DNA of 64,000 nt from Leptolyngbya sp. BC1307 (lineage in GTDB: Bacteria > Cyanobacteriota > Cyanobacteriia > Phormidesmidales > Phormidesmidaceae), in contig NZ_NRTA01000009.1 of NCBI RefSeq assembly GCF_002286735.1, positions 62,001 through 126,000 on the forward strand. Direction: 5' to 3'. Both the position numbers and the translations under genes were made by a program. Of this stretch, positions 1 to 9,195 are shown piece after piece; the first letter of the stretch is position 1, and each line of letters opens with the position of its first letter. The notes under the pieces are model-generated. The model had not been told where the DNA came from, ran no database searches, and was given only the letters and a program-made list of their open reading frames with translations.

Positions 1-898
1 GAGGCTTTCCCCAGCGGTATACATTGTCGGTGCTGGCCCTGGGGATCCTGACTTATTAACAGTAAAGGCGCTGAAATTGATTCAGCAAGCAGATGTTTTG
101 ATCTACGCCAATTCGCTGATCCCTAAACAGATTCTTTCTGCTATGAGGGCAGACTCAGAAAAGATAGCGACGGCAAACATGACTTTAGAAGAGATTGTGC
201 CGCTGATGGTTGATCGAGTGCGATCTGGGCAGTCGGTGGTGCGCTTACAGTCAGGCGACCCTAGTTTGTATAGCGCTATTCATGAGCAGATGCGGCAACT
301 GAGTGAAGCCGCCGTGCCGTTTGAGGTGGTGCCGGGTATCAGTGCTTTTCAGGCTGCTGCTGCCAAGCTTCAGGTGGAGCTGACAATCCCGGGGCTGGTG
401 CAGAGCATTATCTTGACGCGCATCAGTGGCCGCACTCAGGTGCCCCCAGCTGAAGAATTGGCCGGTCTCGCAGCACATCAGGCGAGCCTGTGCCTTTACC
501 TGAGTGCCCGCCACGTGGAGGAATCTCAGACCCAACTGCTTGCTCACTATCCGCCGGAGACGCCGGTCGCTATCTGCTTTCGGGTAGGGTGGCCCGATGA
601 ACAAATTTTGGTAGTACCGCTCGCCCAAATGGCGCAAACTAGCGAGGCTGAGAACCTGGTGCGGACTACGCTATACATCATCTCACCGGCATTGGCTGCA
701 GACGGCGGGCGATCGCGCCTCTATAACCCCGCCCACACCCACCTATTTAGGCCGAAAGGCGCAACTGCAAATTCTTTAGAATCGTTACCGGCAGCAGCTA
801 CGCCGGGCGATGCGCAGGATACTGCAAAGACGATACCCTCAACAGCGGGGCAAACGACCAGTCAACTTAAGCAAGAACGGGAGCAGGCCAGAAGATGA
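1..898 (+). CDS. cobM: Precorrin-4 C11-methyltransferase, 5' truncated by window edge
   Basis: S-adenosylmethionine-dependent methyltransferase of cobalamin (corrin ring) synthesis, cytosolic. The reading frame is open from base 2, where it already encodes the SAM-binding glycine motif VGAGPGDPDLLTVKAL near the family N-terminus, so the true start lies just before the window. The TTG at 77 is internal and not a real start. Further family marks are the SGDPSLY motif and EVVPGISAFQAAAA. The last ~65 residues after the catalytic domain are a low-complexity Ala/Thr/Gln tail not needed by the family. The stop overlaps the next start as ATGA at 895-898, so the two genes are probably translationally coupled. 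Another corrin methyltransferase, cobI, lies at 17.2 kb, so the pathway genes are scattered. Family assignment is secure; choice of cobM over related methyltransferases rests on motif resemblance. Confidence 0.9.
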   Translation, partial: RLSPAVYIVGAGPGDPDLLTVKALKLIQQADVLIYANSLIPKQILSAMRADSEKIATANMTLEEIVPLMVDRVRSGQSVVRLQSGDPSLYSAIHEQMRQLSEAAVPFEVVPGISAFQAAAAKLQVELTIPGLVQSIILTRISGRTQVPPAEELAGLAAHQASLCLYLSARHVEESQTQLLAHYPPETPVAICFRVGWPDEQILVVPLAQMAQTSEAENLVRTTLYIISPALAADGGRSRLYNPAHTHLFRPKGATANSLESLPAAATPGDAQDTAKTIPSTAGQTTSQLKQEREQARR

Positions 899-1407
899 AC
901 TATTTAGTGGCTGTATTGGGCGATCGCATTCAAGCAGAAGAAGTATACTCCGCGCTAGAAGCCGCTAACCTGACAATGGATAAGGTGTCTATATTAGGCA
1001 GGGGCTTCAAATCCGCCGACGAATATGGCCTGATTGACCCTAACGAAGAAGCCTGGAAGCAAATCAAAAGACTGGTCTTTTGGACGATTCCGTTTGGCTT
1101 TGTTGGCGGCTTCGCTTTTAACTTCATTACCGAACTCAACACCTTTCCCTGGGCCGGAACTGTGGGGAACCAGATTATTGGGGGGCTGTTAGGGGCCGGG
1201 GCCGGTGCGATGGGCGGTTTCTTTATCGGCGGTGGCGTAGGTGTGGGTATTGGCAGCGGCGATGCGGTTCCCTATCGCAACCGGCTGAATGACGGCAAAT
1301 ATCTCATTGTTGTCAAAGGGTCAGAAGCCATAATTTCTCAAGCTACCCGAATCATCCGACCGTTTCGCCCCGAAAATATTCAGGGCTATACCGAGCCTCT
1401 CTCTTGA
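895..1407 (+). CDS. Conserved cyanobacterial protein with glycine-zipper membrane segment
   Basis: 170 residues, function unknown. The N-terminal ~60 residues (MNYLVAVLGDRIQAEEVYSAL) and the C-terminal ~40 (GKYLIVVKGSEAIISQATRI) look like two halves of a small ferredoxin-like alpha/beta fold. They flank a hydrophobic, glycine-rich centre (about residues 60-125, with GGLLGAGAGAMGGFFIGGG) typical of glycine-zipper membrane hairpins. This layout resembles the general-stress 17M-like proteins of cyanobacteria, but I cannot assign a function. It overlaps the cobM stop by four bases, so it is likely expressed from the same transcript. Confidence 0.8.
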   Translation: MNYLVAVLGDRIQAEEVYSALEAANLTMDKVSILGRGFKSADEYGLIDPNEEAWKQIKRLVFWTIPFGFVGGFAFNFITELNTFPWAGTVGNQIIGGLLGAGAGAMGGFFIGGGVGVGIGSGDAVPYRNRLNDGKYLIVVKGSEAIISQATRIIRPFRPENIQGYTEPLS

Positions 1408-1598
1408 GCTATCGCTTGATCCGAATGAATTTTTAGGGCTATGCCAGCCAGGGAGACCCCTGTTGAGCAGCCGAGTCTAACTGTTTGAAGCTATGATAAA
1501 TGTCTAACTCATAGTCATTGTGAGTTAGGTGCCAAGCTTGATGTCCGTCAATTGGGCAAGCCGCTTTTCTCTTCACTTTCGCCCCCACAGGTTTATCT

Positions 1599-3743
1599 AT
1601 GAGCGCCATTTCTTCACCTGCTAAAGCCACCCCGATTAGCAATCCTCTACTCATAGGTGACGGCCTGCCGCCCTTTGGCGAGATTGAAGCTACGCATGTG
1701 GTTCCTGGTATTGAGCAACTGCTTAAAGAGCTGTCTCAGGCACTGGCACGGCTAGAAGAAACCCTGGCAGACAAGCTTCAATCCACAACCCCAATCACCT
1801 GGGAAGACACGGTGACGCCGCTGACGGCTATTACTGAGCGGCTGAGCTGGAGCTGGGGCATTGTTGGCCATTTGATGGGGGTAAAAAACAGCGCTGAGCT
1901 GCGATCTGCCTATGAGCGCGTTCAGCCACAGCTAGTTCAGTTTTCTAACCAGGTTGGGCAGAGTCAAACCGTTTATCAGGCGCTAAAGCAGCTACGCTCA
2001 GGCGCTGACTGGTCTCATTTAGCGTCCGCTCAGCAGCGAATTGTCGAAGCGGCGCTGCGAGACGCCGAGCTTTCGGGTGTGGGCCTCTCTGGTGAGCCAA
2101 AAGAAAAGTTCAATCAGATTCAGCAGTCTTTAGCAGAGCTGTCTACCCAGTTTTCTAACCATGTGTTAGATGCGACCAAAGCCTTTAGCCTGATGCTGAC
2201 ACAGCCGGAAGAGATTGCCGGACTGCCGCCGAGTTTGCTCAGCCTGACGGCCCAATCCGCTCGCGATGCGGGTGAACCCAACGCCACGGCTGAGGCTGGC
2301 CCCTGGCGAATCACGCTAGACATGCCGAGCTACGTGCCTTTTTTGCGCCACAGTCAGCGACGCGACCTCAGAGAGCAGCTCTACCGCGCTTCTATTACCC
2401 GCGCTTCGAGCGGAGACCTCGACAATACGCCGCTGATCGAAAAGATTTTAGATTTGCGACAGCAGCAGGCAGTGCTGTTGGGGTTTGAAAACTATGCTGA
2501 GCTGAGCCTAGCTCGCAAGATGGCCCCTTCCGTGGCAGCAGTTGAAGCGCTGATGGAAGAACTGCGCTCGGCCAGCTACGACGCGGCGGTAAGCGAATTG
2601 GAGGAGATCAAAGCCTTTGCCCAGGCGCAGGCCGCTTCAGAAGCGTCAGAAGAGACAGAGATTAAGCAGTGGGATCTGCCCTTCTGGACAGAGCGGATGC
2701 GAGAGACTCAGTTTGACCTGAACGACGAGGCGCTGCGGCCTTATTTTCCGCTGCCTCGGGTGTTAGAAGGACTGTTCGATTTGGCAGAGCGGCTGTTTGG
2801 TGTGAGCATCTCCGCAGCAGATGGTCAGGCTCCGGTTTGGCATGCGGACGTGCGCTACTTTCAGGTGGCCGATGCTGGCGGTGGTCGGGCGATCGCTCAC
2901 TTTTACCTCGATCCCTACAGCCGCCCGGCAGAAAAACGCGGCGGTGCCTGGATGGATGAATGCATCGTCCGCGCCCGAGATGCTGATTCGGTGCGTCTGC
3001 CCGTAGCCTATCTGGTGTGTAATCAGTCGCCCCCGGTGGACGGCAAGCCCAGCCTGATGACCTTCCGTGAGGTAGAAACACTCTTTCACGAATTTGGCCA
3101 CGGCTTGCAGCACATGCTCACCCAGGTAGACTACGCTGGCGCGGCTGGCATTAACAACGTGGAATGGGATGCGGTGGAATTGCCCAGTCAGTTTATGGAG
3201 AACTGGTGCTATGACCGTGACACCCTCTTTGGCATCGCCCGGCACTACGAAACTGGTGAGCCTTTGCCAGAAGCAGACTATCAAAAACTGCTGGCTGCCC
3301 GGCACTTTATGACTGGCAGTGCGATCTTGCGTCAGGTAAACTTTGGCTCGCTGGACATGGCGCTACATGCTCAATATCAGCCAGGGGGCAGTGAGTCGAT
3401 TTGGGCGATACGCGATCGCATTGCAAAAACGACAGCGGTGATGGAGCCTTTGCCCGAAGACGCGACTCTGTGCAGCTTTGGCCATATTTTTTCAGGCGGC
3501 TACGCAGCGGGCTACTACAGCTACTTTTGGGCAGAGGTGCTCAGCGCCGATGCCTTCTCTGCCTTTGAAGAAGCTGGTCTTGACGACGAAGAAAAGGTAG
3601 CGGCTATCGGTCGCCGCTTTCGAGAGACTGTCCTTGCCCTCGGTGGGAGCCGCCATCCGATGATAGTCTTCAAAGCGTTTAGAGGGCGCGAGCCTAGTAC
3701 GCAAGCCTTGCTACGCCACCGGGGGCTAGTCACAGCGGCTTGA
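1599..3743 (+). CDS. prlC: M3-family oligopeptidase A (zinc metallopeptidase)
   Basis: 714 residues, the usual length of oligopeptidase A (about 680-710). Cytosolic endopeptidase that degrades short peptides, including cleaved signal peptides. The zinc site is seen as HEFGH in VETLFHEFGHGLQHM (about residue 500), with the third ligand expected in the following NNVEWDAVELPSQFMENW stretch. The substrate-binding GHIFSGGYAAGYYSYFW motif is present near residue 630. The ATG at 1599 gives a normal N-terminus (NPLLIGDGLPPFGEIEATHV). The gene stands alone between the zipper protein and mgtE with about 130-190 bp on either side. Confidence 0.95.
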   Translation: MSAISSPAKATPISNPLLIGDGLPPFGEIEATHVVPGIEQLLKELSQALARLEETLADKLQSTTPITWEDTVTPLTAITERLSWSWGIVGHLMGVKNSAELRSAYERVQPQLVQFSNQVGQSQTVYQALKQLRSGADWSHLASAQQRIVEAALRDAELSGVGLSGEPKEKFNQIQQSLAELSTQFSNHVLDATKAFSLMLTQPEEIAGLPPSLLSLTAQSARDAGEPNATAEAGPWRITLDMPSYVPFLRHSQRRDLREQLYRASITRASSGDLDNTPLIEKILDLRQQQAVLLGFENYAELSLARKMAPSVAAVEALMEELRSASYDAAVSELEEIKAFAQAQAASEASEETEIKQWDLPFWTERMRETQFDLNDEALRPYFPLPRVLEGLFDLAERLFGVSISAADGQAPVWHADVRYFQVADAGGGRAIAHFYLDPYSRPAEKRGGAWMDECIVRARDADSVRLPVAYLVCNQSPPVDGKPSLMTFREVETLFHEFGHGLQHMLTQVDYAGAAGINNVEWDAVELPSQFMENWCYDRDTLFGIARHYETGEPLPEADYQKLLAARHFMTGSAILRQVNFGSLDMALHAQYQPGGSESIWAIRDRIAKTTAVMEPLPEDATLCSFGHIFSGGYAAGYYSYFWAEVLSADAFSAFEEAGLDDEEKVAAIGRRFRETVLALGGSRHPMIVFKAFRGREPSTQALLRHRGLVTAA

Positions 3744-3874
3744 TCTTTAGCTGCGTCCTAAATGGGTAGGCGGTCTCGGGTCAGTTAGCCATCTGATGGC
3801 CAGTTAGCCGTTAAGATCGGTAAACTAGGCCGCTGCGCTAGTAGACTGTAAGCGTCGCATGGGGGGATCTAGCT

Positions 3875-5281
3875 TTGCCAAATAGCGAATCTACCGCTAA
3901 GTCTCAGACGGTCTCTCGTCATGAGCTGAGGGAGCTGGTGCGATCGCAGCTACAGGCCCTGCTAGAGCAAGAAAATCTGCGTGGGGCGAAGGCGCTATTG
4001 GTACCGGTGCAGCCCGCCGACATTGCTGAAGCGATTGAGGGACTGCCGGAGACCATGCAGGCGATCGCCTTCCGGCTGCTCTCTAAAAATGAAGCCATCG
4101 AAGTTTATGAAAACCTCGACTCTCCCGTTCAGCAAGCGCTAATTGAAGAATTTAAGCGGCAAGACCTGATCGACATTGTCGATAAAATGTCGCCAGATGA
4201 CCGGGCGCGGCTGTTTGATGAACTACCGGCCAAAATCGTGCGGCGGCTGCTAGAGCAGCTCAGCCTCCAAGAGCGTCAGGCCACTGCCCTGCTGCTGGGC
4301 TACGAAGCGCAGACGGCAGGCCGGATCATGACGCCGGAGTACGTCTCACTTAAAGAAAACTGGACGGTCGCCAGAGCCCTAGAGCATATCCGCGCCCAGG
4401 CTGACCTGAGCGAAACGGTTTACTACCTGTTTGTCACCAACTTTGCCCGCCAGCTAACTGGCATTCTCTCGCTGCGGCAGCTTGTAGTAGGGCAAACTGA
4501 GCAGACCATTGGCGAAATCATGACCCGTGAGGTGGTCTCTGTACAAACCGGCGCAGATCAAGAAGAAGTGGCCCGAATCATCCAGCGCTACGACTTTTTA
4601 GCGGTGCCGGTCGTCGATACCGAAGATCGGCTGGTCGGCATTATCACCGTAGACGATGTGATCGATATTTTAGAAGCTGAAGCTACTGAAGATATCTATA
4701 CGCTGGGCGGGGTACAGTCGGGCGGTGACAGCTACTTTCAGAGCAATCTGCTCGATGTTGCCCGCAAGCGGGTGGTCTGGCTCTCGGTACTGCTGATTAC
4801 CAATACCGTCACCGCCGCTGTGATTACCAGTCAAAAAGACGTGTTAGAAAAGGTAGTAGCGCTGACGGCCTTTATTCCGCTGCTGATTGGCACTGGCGGC
4901 AATGTGGGAGCCCAGTCTTCAACGGTCGTTATTCGCGGGCTGAATACTGACGAGCTGAAGATCAAAAATGCCTTTCGGGTGATTCGGCGAGAGGCGATCG
5001 CTGGCGCATTCTTAGGCATGATGCTGGGCATTGTCGTGACCGTTTGGGCCTACTTTCTACAAGGGGGCTCACCCGCCGATCTGCCGGTAGCGATCACCGT
5101 CGGAATTTCTCTGGTCGGCATCTCAATTTTGGCCTCTAGCGCCGGGGCAGGGCTGCCTTTTTTGTTTCAGTCCTTCGGGTTAGATCCAGCGCTGATGTCA
5201 GCACCCTTTATCACTACGATTGTGGATGTACTGGGCGTTTTGATCTATCTCAACTTAGCCCGGCAGATTTTAAACATCTAA
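3875..5281 (+). CDS. mgtE: Magnesium transporter MgtE
   Basis: 468 residues. Homodimeric Mg2+ channel of the inner membrane. Domains in order: cytosolic MgtE-N superhelix (about 20-135; MSPDDRARLFDELP is typical), two CBS domains (about 140-265; GRIMTPEYVSL and IGEIMTREVVSV open each), the connecting helix, and five membrane helices (about 290-465) with the conserved LIGTGGNVGAQSSTVVIRGL pore segment. The start is TTG at 3875; no in-frame ATG fits better before the conserved region. Activity in the family is gated by Mg2+ binding to the N and CBS domains. No regulatory RNA was recognised in the 131 bp upstream. Confidence 0.95.
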   Translation: MPNSESTAKSQTVSRHELRELVRSQLQALLEQENLRGAKALLVPVQPADIAEAIEGLPETMQAIAFRLLSKNEAIEVYENLDSPVQQALIEEFKRQDLIDIVDKMSPDDRARLFDELPAKIVRRLLEQLSLQERQATALLLGYEAQTAGRIMTPEYVSLKENWTVARALEHIRAQADLSETVYYLFVTNFARQLTGILSLRQLVVGQTEQTIGEIMTREVVSVQTGADQEEVARIIQRYDFLAVPVVDTEDRLVGIITVDDVIDILEAEATEDIYTLGGVQSGGDSYFQSNLLDVARKRVVWLSVLLITNTVTAAVITSQKDVLEKVVALTAFIPLLIGTGGNVGAQSSTVVIRGLNTDELKIKNAFRVIRREAIAGAFLGMMLGIVVTVWAYFLQGGSPADLPVAITVGISLVGISILASSAGAGLPFLFQSFGLDPALMSAPFITTIVDVLGVLIYLNLARQILNI

Positions 5282-5616
5282 GTTTGGCTAGCTTCGGCTG
5301 AGCAGTGTGAAGGCGACAGACTGGATTTGTTAAACTTGATATAATCCCCGTAAAAGCAAGACAAAAGTTAGGGACTGTCACAAGGAGTGTAGAACCCGTC
5401 AATTGCCCAATCTAGCCCGTGAACTGCCCAACGGCTGGCAGGCTGACTGCGTTATAAATCGGCCCTTTATGGTCCTTTAATATAGCTGTCGCTAGAAGCG
5501 AGATCTGCCGCTAGACTGCCGGTAATCCGAAGCCAGGCATACGCGCTTTAGCACAAAGAAATTGTTTAAAATAGACGTTAATCTTAGCCAGTGTCTGTAC
5601 TGGCAAATGGGAGCCT
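5282..5616. other. Gene-free stretch between mgtE and the DUF502 gene
   Basis: 335 bp without a convincing ORF. It contains a perfect extended -10 element at 5337-5345 (listed separately) and a weaker TAAAAT near 5573. No rho-independent terminator was found. It is either the long 5' leader of the DUF502 gene or contains a small RNA. Confidence 0.6.
5337..5345 (+). promoter_or_regulatory. Extended -10 promoter element
   Basis: TGATATAAT matches the extended -10 consensus TGnTATAAT exactly. No good -35 hexamer is present 16-18 bp upstream, as is common for extended -10 promoters. Transcription would begin about 5352, some 265 nt before the GTG of the DUF502 gene. It may drive the DUF502-nusB-ftsY genes or a small RNA. 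Confidence 0.5.
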
Positions 5617-6363
5617 GTGCTGCAAAAATTTAAGCAAGATCTCAAAAACGACTTGATCGCCGGGCTGGTGGTCATCATTCCGCTAGCAACGACTATTTGG
5701 CTAACGCTGAATGTGGCCAACTGGGTAATTCGGTTTCTCACCAAGTTTCCGAAGCAGCTCAACCCCTTTACCGGGTTGAATCCCTTTTTAGTGGCGCTAA
5801 TCAATCTGGGCATCGGCTTTGCCGTGCCGCTGCTGTCGATTCTGCTGATCGGTTTAATGGCTCGCAACATTGCCGGGCGCTGGCTGCTAGATGTGGGTGA
5901 GCGCATCGTCCAGTCGATTCCGCTGGCTGGCTCGGTCTACAAGACGATTCAGCAGCTTTTACAGACTGTTTTTCAAGATTCTAAAACCCGGTTTCGGCGC
6001 GTGGTACTGATCGAATATCCTCGGCGCGGGCTGTGGGCGATCGCCTTTGTCACAGGCGCAGCGGTCACCGGTTCCTCTAACAAAATGCTCAGCGTCTTCA
6101 TTCCTACTACGCCCAACCCAACTAGCGGCTGGTATTCCATCGTTTCTGAAGACGACATTCTCAATCTTTCTATCTCTATTGAAGAAGCCTTTAAGGTGCT
6201 GCTGTCTGGCGGTATTGTCGGCCCTAATCTAGCGGTCGAAATTCCTATGCACAGGGCGGGTAGCGGCTCACTCAAGGCAGGTCAGCCCGGCGAAGAGACC
6301 TATACGCCTTCGGAACTGCCAGCTGATAAGATGGCTGAACCCCACGCTGACGGTATTGCATGA
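5617..6363 (+). CDS. DUF502 family membrane protein
   Basis: 248 residues. Predicted inner-membrane protein with two N-terminal helices (about 12-40 and 60-90; DLIAGLVVIIPLATTIWL and FAVPLLSILLIGLMARNI) followed by the conserved soluble part with SIPLAGSVYKTIQQL and VLIEYPRRGLWAIAFVTG. These motifs define the DUF502 family, found in cyanobacteria, plastids (LCV/COV-like proteins) and other bacteria; biochemical function is unknown. The start is GTG at 5617 behind GGGAG. The stop overlaps the nusB start (ATGA at 6360-6363), so the two are translationally coupled. Confidence 0.9.
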   Translation: MLQKFKQDLKNDLIAGLVVIIPLATTIWLTLNVANWVIRFLTKFPKQLNPFTGLNPFLVALINLGIGFAVPLLSILLIGLMARNIAGRWLLDVGERIVQSIPLAGSVYKTIQQLLQTVFQDSKTRFRRVVLIEYPRRGLWAIAFVTGAAVTGSSNKMLSVFIPTTPNPTSGWYSIVSEDDILNLSISIEEAFKVLLSGGIVGPNLAVEIPMHRAGSGSLKAGQPGEETYTPSELPADKMAEPHADGIA

Positions 6364-7223
6364 AGGCGCGTTCTATTGCCCGCGAATTGGCTCTTTTGGG
6401 CGCTAGCCAGCTCACCGATAGTCTGGATACAAAGACTGCTGCTGAGCGCGAGCCGCTCTCGAATAAACAGCTAGACGCGCTGCTGCTAAAGGCGCTAACG
6501 GCTCTGAGTGCCGATGCGCAAGAATCGATAGAAACCGCTGAGGGCGAACTGCAGCGCGGCGAGCGGCTGATATTAGAAAGTGAAACCCGCACAATTGAAA
6601 CCGATAAGGTGCGATCGCGCATTCAGCTTACTGTGCCGCTCATAGAGACCGCCATCAACCGGGTAGGCAGTAATCTAGAGCTGCTAGTATTCGCCCGACA
6701 AGGCGGGAAAAGATCGGTCATGGCCGCGCAAAATGCCTTAGAATCTGCCGCTAGCCTGTTAGAAAAGGGCGATCAGCTGCTGCTCGACAATGAGCGCCGG
6801 GCGGCTGATATTAGCGAGGCTCGTCAGCAGATTCAGCAGGCGATCGCCGCTGTCAAAACAGCCATTGCCGAATTGAAACAGTCTCTAGAGCCCGCTACCT
6901 TCGCCAAATTTATCAGCCAGACAGACATCCGGGGCTATGCGGGCGATTTGCTGTATAGCTGGACCCGCTACTGGCAAGCAGTCGATGTCCGCCTAGATGA
7001 AGCCATGGAAAAATGGAACATCCGCCGGCTCGCCCGAGTAGACCGCGATATTTTACGGCTGGCGATGATCGAAATTATGCATCTGAGCGTACCCAAGCGG
7101 GTTGCAATTGACGAAGCGATTGAAATGGCTAAGCGCTACAGCGACGAAGAGGGCTATCGCTTTATCAACGGGGTTTTACGCCGCGCGACTGATAAGCTAG
7201 AGTCGACCAGCGCCGAAAACTAA
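6360..7223 (+). CDS. nusB: Transcription antitermination factor NusB with enlarged helical insert
   Basis: 287 residues, against about 140 in E. coli and roughly 210 in other cyanobacteria as I recall them. NusB binds boxA RNA with NusE/S10 in rRNA antitermination. The N-terminal MKARSIARELALLGASQL and the C-terminal core (VDRDILRLAMIEIMHL, KRVAIDEAIEMAKRYSDEEG, FINGVLRRA) are canonical. Between them, about residues 35-175, lie two similar helical modules: AQESIETAEGELQRGERLIL and AQNALESAASLLEKGDQLLL, each followed by a charged helix. The insert therefore appears internally duplicated. It is coupled to the DUF502 gene by a 4-bp overlap and followed 113 bp later by ftsY. Confidence 0.93.
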   Translation: MKARSIARELALLGASQLTDSLDTKTAAEREPLSNKQLDALLLKALTALSADAQESIETAEGELQRGERLILESETRTIETDKVRSRIQLTVPLIETAINRVGSNLELLVFARQGGKRSVMAAQNALESAASLLEKGDQLLLDNERRAADISEARQQIQQAIAAVKTAIAELKQSLEPATFAKFISQTDIRGYAGDLLYSWTRYWQAVDVRLDEAMEKWNIRRLARVDRDILRLAMIEIMHLSVPKRVAIDEAIEMAKRYSDEEGYRFINGVLRRATDKLESTSAEN

Positions 7224-7336
7224 CTCGCTCAGATCTAGCCATTCGCCGTTAGTCACCTTAGTCGTCTGTAGAGTTATCAATAGCCACGCGCTAATCTTTA
7301 TCAAGCAGTGAAGTCGAATCAAGTGAGTTTAGGGTA

Positions 7337-9091
7337 ATGGCATTCAACTGGTTTAAGCGCAGCTATGAGGAGCCTGAAGAACCGGCCAAAGCATCCGAGC
7401 CCGAACAGGCCGAACAGACCGAACAGACCAAAGCTGCACCTGCTAGCTCGGAAGACTACCTGAACTGGGCCAAAGCTGCCTATCAAAACATCCAGGCCCG
7501 CCAGACTGAAGCGCCTGCTGAGATAGCCGATAGTGACGAAACGGTTGATAGTACTGATGCGGTTATTGATGCGGTGGTGGGCGATCGCTCATCAGAATCG
7601 CCAGCATCAGAGCCTGAGGAAGCAGTTGAAGATTTCCCAGCAGTCTCTTCAGAGGAGCTCACCCGCGAGATATCAGATGAAACGTCCGCACCCGAAGCGG
7701 CGCTAGAAACTTCAGAAGACAATGCCGATGTAGCACCAGAAACTATAGAACCAGAAACCGTAGAACCAGAAACTGTAGAAGCGTTACTCACAGAGACAGT
7801 ATCTGACGATGCCGAAGCATCAGCCATCAGTCCTGAGGCAGCGTCTCCTACAGCAGCAGTTCCGCCGGTCGAAGCGGCAGCATCAGCGCCAGATACGGCC
7901 AGCGCCGATGGCAGCCCTGCAGAAACTGTCACAGATAGTCCTGCACCTGCCCAACCTTTCTGGGCTAAAGCGCAAGCAGAGCGAGAAGCGCGTCTAGAGC
8001 GCTTACAGGCCGAGGCCATTCTAGAGCCAGCGCCCGAACCAGAGCCAGCCGCTAGCCAGCCCGAATTTGAGCCGCTAGATATTGACCTGGACGAAGCCTT
8101 TCTCTGGTCGGCGGAAGTACTAGCAGCCCAAGGACGGCGAGCCGACCAAATTTCTCTCGAAGAAATCACTTGGCTCAACAAGCTACGTCAGGGGCTCGAT
8201 AAAACCCGTCGGGGCTTAGTTAATCAACTCAAGGCAATTGTTGGACAGGGACCACTCAATGACGCAGCAGTTGACGAAATCGAAGCGCTCCTGCTCCAGG
8301 CAGATGTAGGCGTCAGCGCTACTGACTACATCATCAGCGCCCTGCAAACCCGACTCACAGAAGAAACACTACCGCCTGAGCAAGCCATTAGCTACCTGAA
8401 ATCGCTGCTGCGTGACATGCTCGACGCGCCGCTTGCAGGCGGGCACAACCTCACCTTCACCCCCGAAAAAGACCGGCTTAGCATTTGGTTGATGACCGGC
8501 GTCAACGGCGCTGGCAAAACGACCACCATTGGCAAAATCGCCCACATTGCCACCAAGTCGGGCTTTAGCTGCCTGATTGGTGCAGCCGATACCTTCCGAG
8601 CTGCCGCTGTCGAGCAGGTGAAGGTATGGGGAGCCCGCAGCGGCGTAGAGGTGATCGCTAACCCCGGTCAAAACACCGACCCAGCGGCAGTTGTTTTTGA
8701 TGCGATTAGCGCTGCGACCTCTCGCAATATAGAGTTGCTGCTGATTGACACAGCTGGCCGCCTGCAAAATAAGAAAAACCTGATGGACGAACTGTCTAAG
8801 GTTCGCCGAATCATCGATAAAAAAGCCCCAGACGCTAGCGTAGAGTCCCTGCTGGTACTCGATGCCACCCTTGGGCAAAACGGCTTGCGTCAAGCGCAGG
8901 TATTTTCTGAAGCCGCTCAGCTCAGCGGCGTGGTACTTACCAAGTTAGACGGTACTGCCCGAGGGGGCGTCGCCCTAGCAGTAGTACAGCAGTTAGGGCT
9001 ACCTATCCGCTTTATCGGCGCGGGCGAAGGTATCGAAGATTTGCGGCCCTTTTCTAGCTACGAATTTGTTGAAGCGTTGCTAAGCGGCTAA
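7337..9091 (+). CDS. ftsY: Signal recognition particle receptor FtsY
   Basis: 584 residues. GTPase receptor that docks SRP-ribosome complexes at the membrane. The N-terminal ~250 residues are a very acidic, Glu/Ala/Pro-rich domain, including a short tandem repeat ETIEPETVEPETVEALL (about residues 135-150). Such an acidic A domain is usual for FtsY but is long here. The NG domain follows: four-helix bundle (about 270-375), then GTPase motifs GVNGAGKTTTIGKIA (G1), DTFRAAA (G2), DTAGR (G3) and TKLDGTARGG (G4). The C-terminus IRFIGAGEGIEDLRPF is standard. Start ATG 7337. Upstream gene is nusB. Confidence 0.97.
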   Translation: MAFNWFKRSYEEPEEPAKASEPEQAEQTEQTKAAPASSEDYLNWAKAAYQNIQARQTEAPAEIADSDETVDSTDAVIDAVVGDRSSESPASEPEEAVEDFPAVSSEELTREISDETSAPEAALETSEDNADVAPETIEPETVEPETVEALLTETVSDDAEASAISPEAASPTAAVPPVEAAASAPDTASADGSPAETVTDSPAPAQPFWAKAQAEREARLERLQAEAILEPAPEPEPAASQPEFEPLDIDLDEAFLWSAEVLAAQGRRADQISLEEITWLNKLRQGLDKTRRGLVNQLKAIVGQGPLNDAAVDEIEALLLQADVGVSATDYIISALQTRLTEETLPPEQAISYLKSLLRDMLDAPLAGGHNLTFTPEKDRLSIWLMTGVNGAGKTTTIGKIAHIATKSGFSCLIGAADTFRAAAVEQVKVWGARSGVEVIANPGQNTDPAAVVFDAISAATSRNIELLLIDTAGRLQNKKNLMDELSKVRRIIDKKAPDASVESLLVLDATLGQNGLRQAQVFSEAAQLSGVVLTKLDGTARGGVALAVVQQLGLPIRFIGAGEGIEDLRPFSSYEFVEALLSG

Positions 9092-9195
9092 AATTCCGGC
9101 TGCTTGTAGGCTTTGTCACTACACAGCCTGGTTGCACAGTCATAACCAAGCTAAAGCCAAATTTTATATCGCTCGAAGGGCCAATTCTGAGGAGC

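Noticed and set aside
1439-1654. 71-codon minus-strand frame
   Set aside because: Overlaps the start of the peptidase gene; no family features.
2763-3305. 180- and 139-codon minus-strand frames
   Set aside because: Antisense to the conserved M3 peptidase core.
7483-8181. 232-codon minus-strand Ser/Ala-rich frame
   Set aside because: Mirror of the acidic Glu/Ala-rich N-terminal domain of FtsY; no family features.
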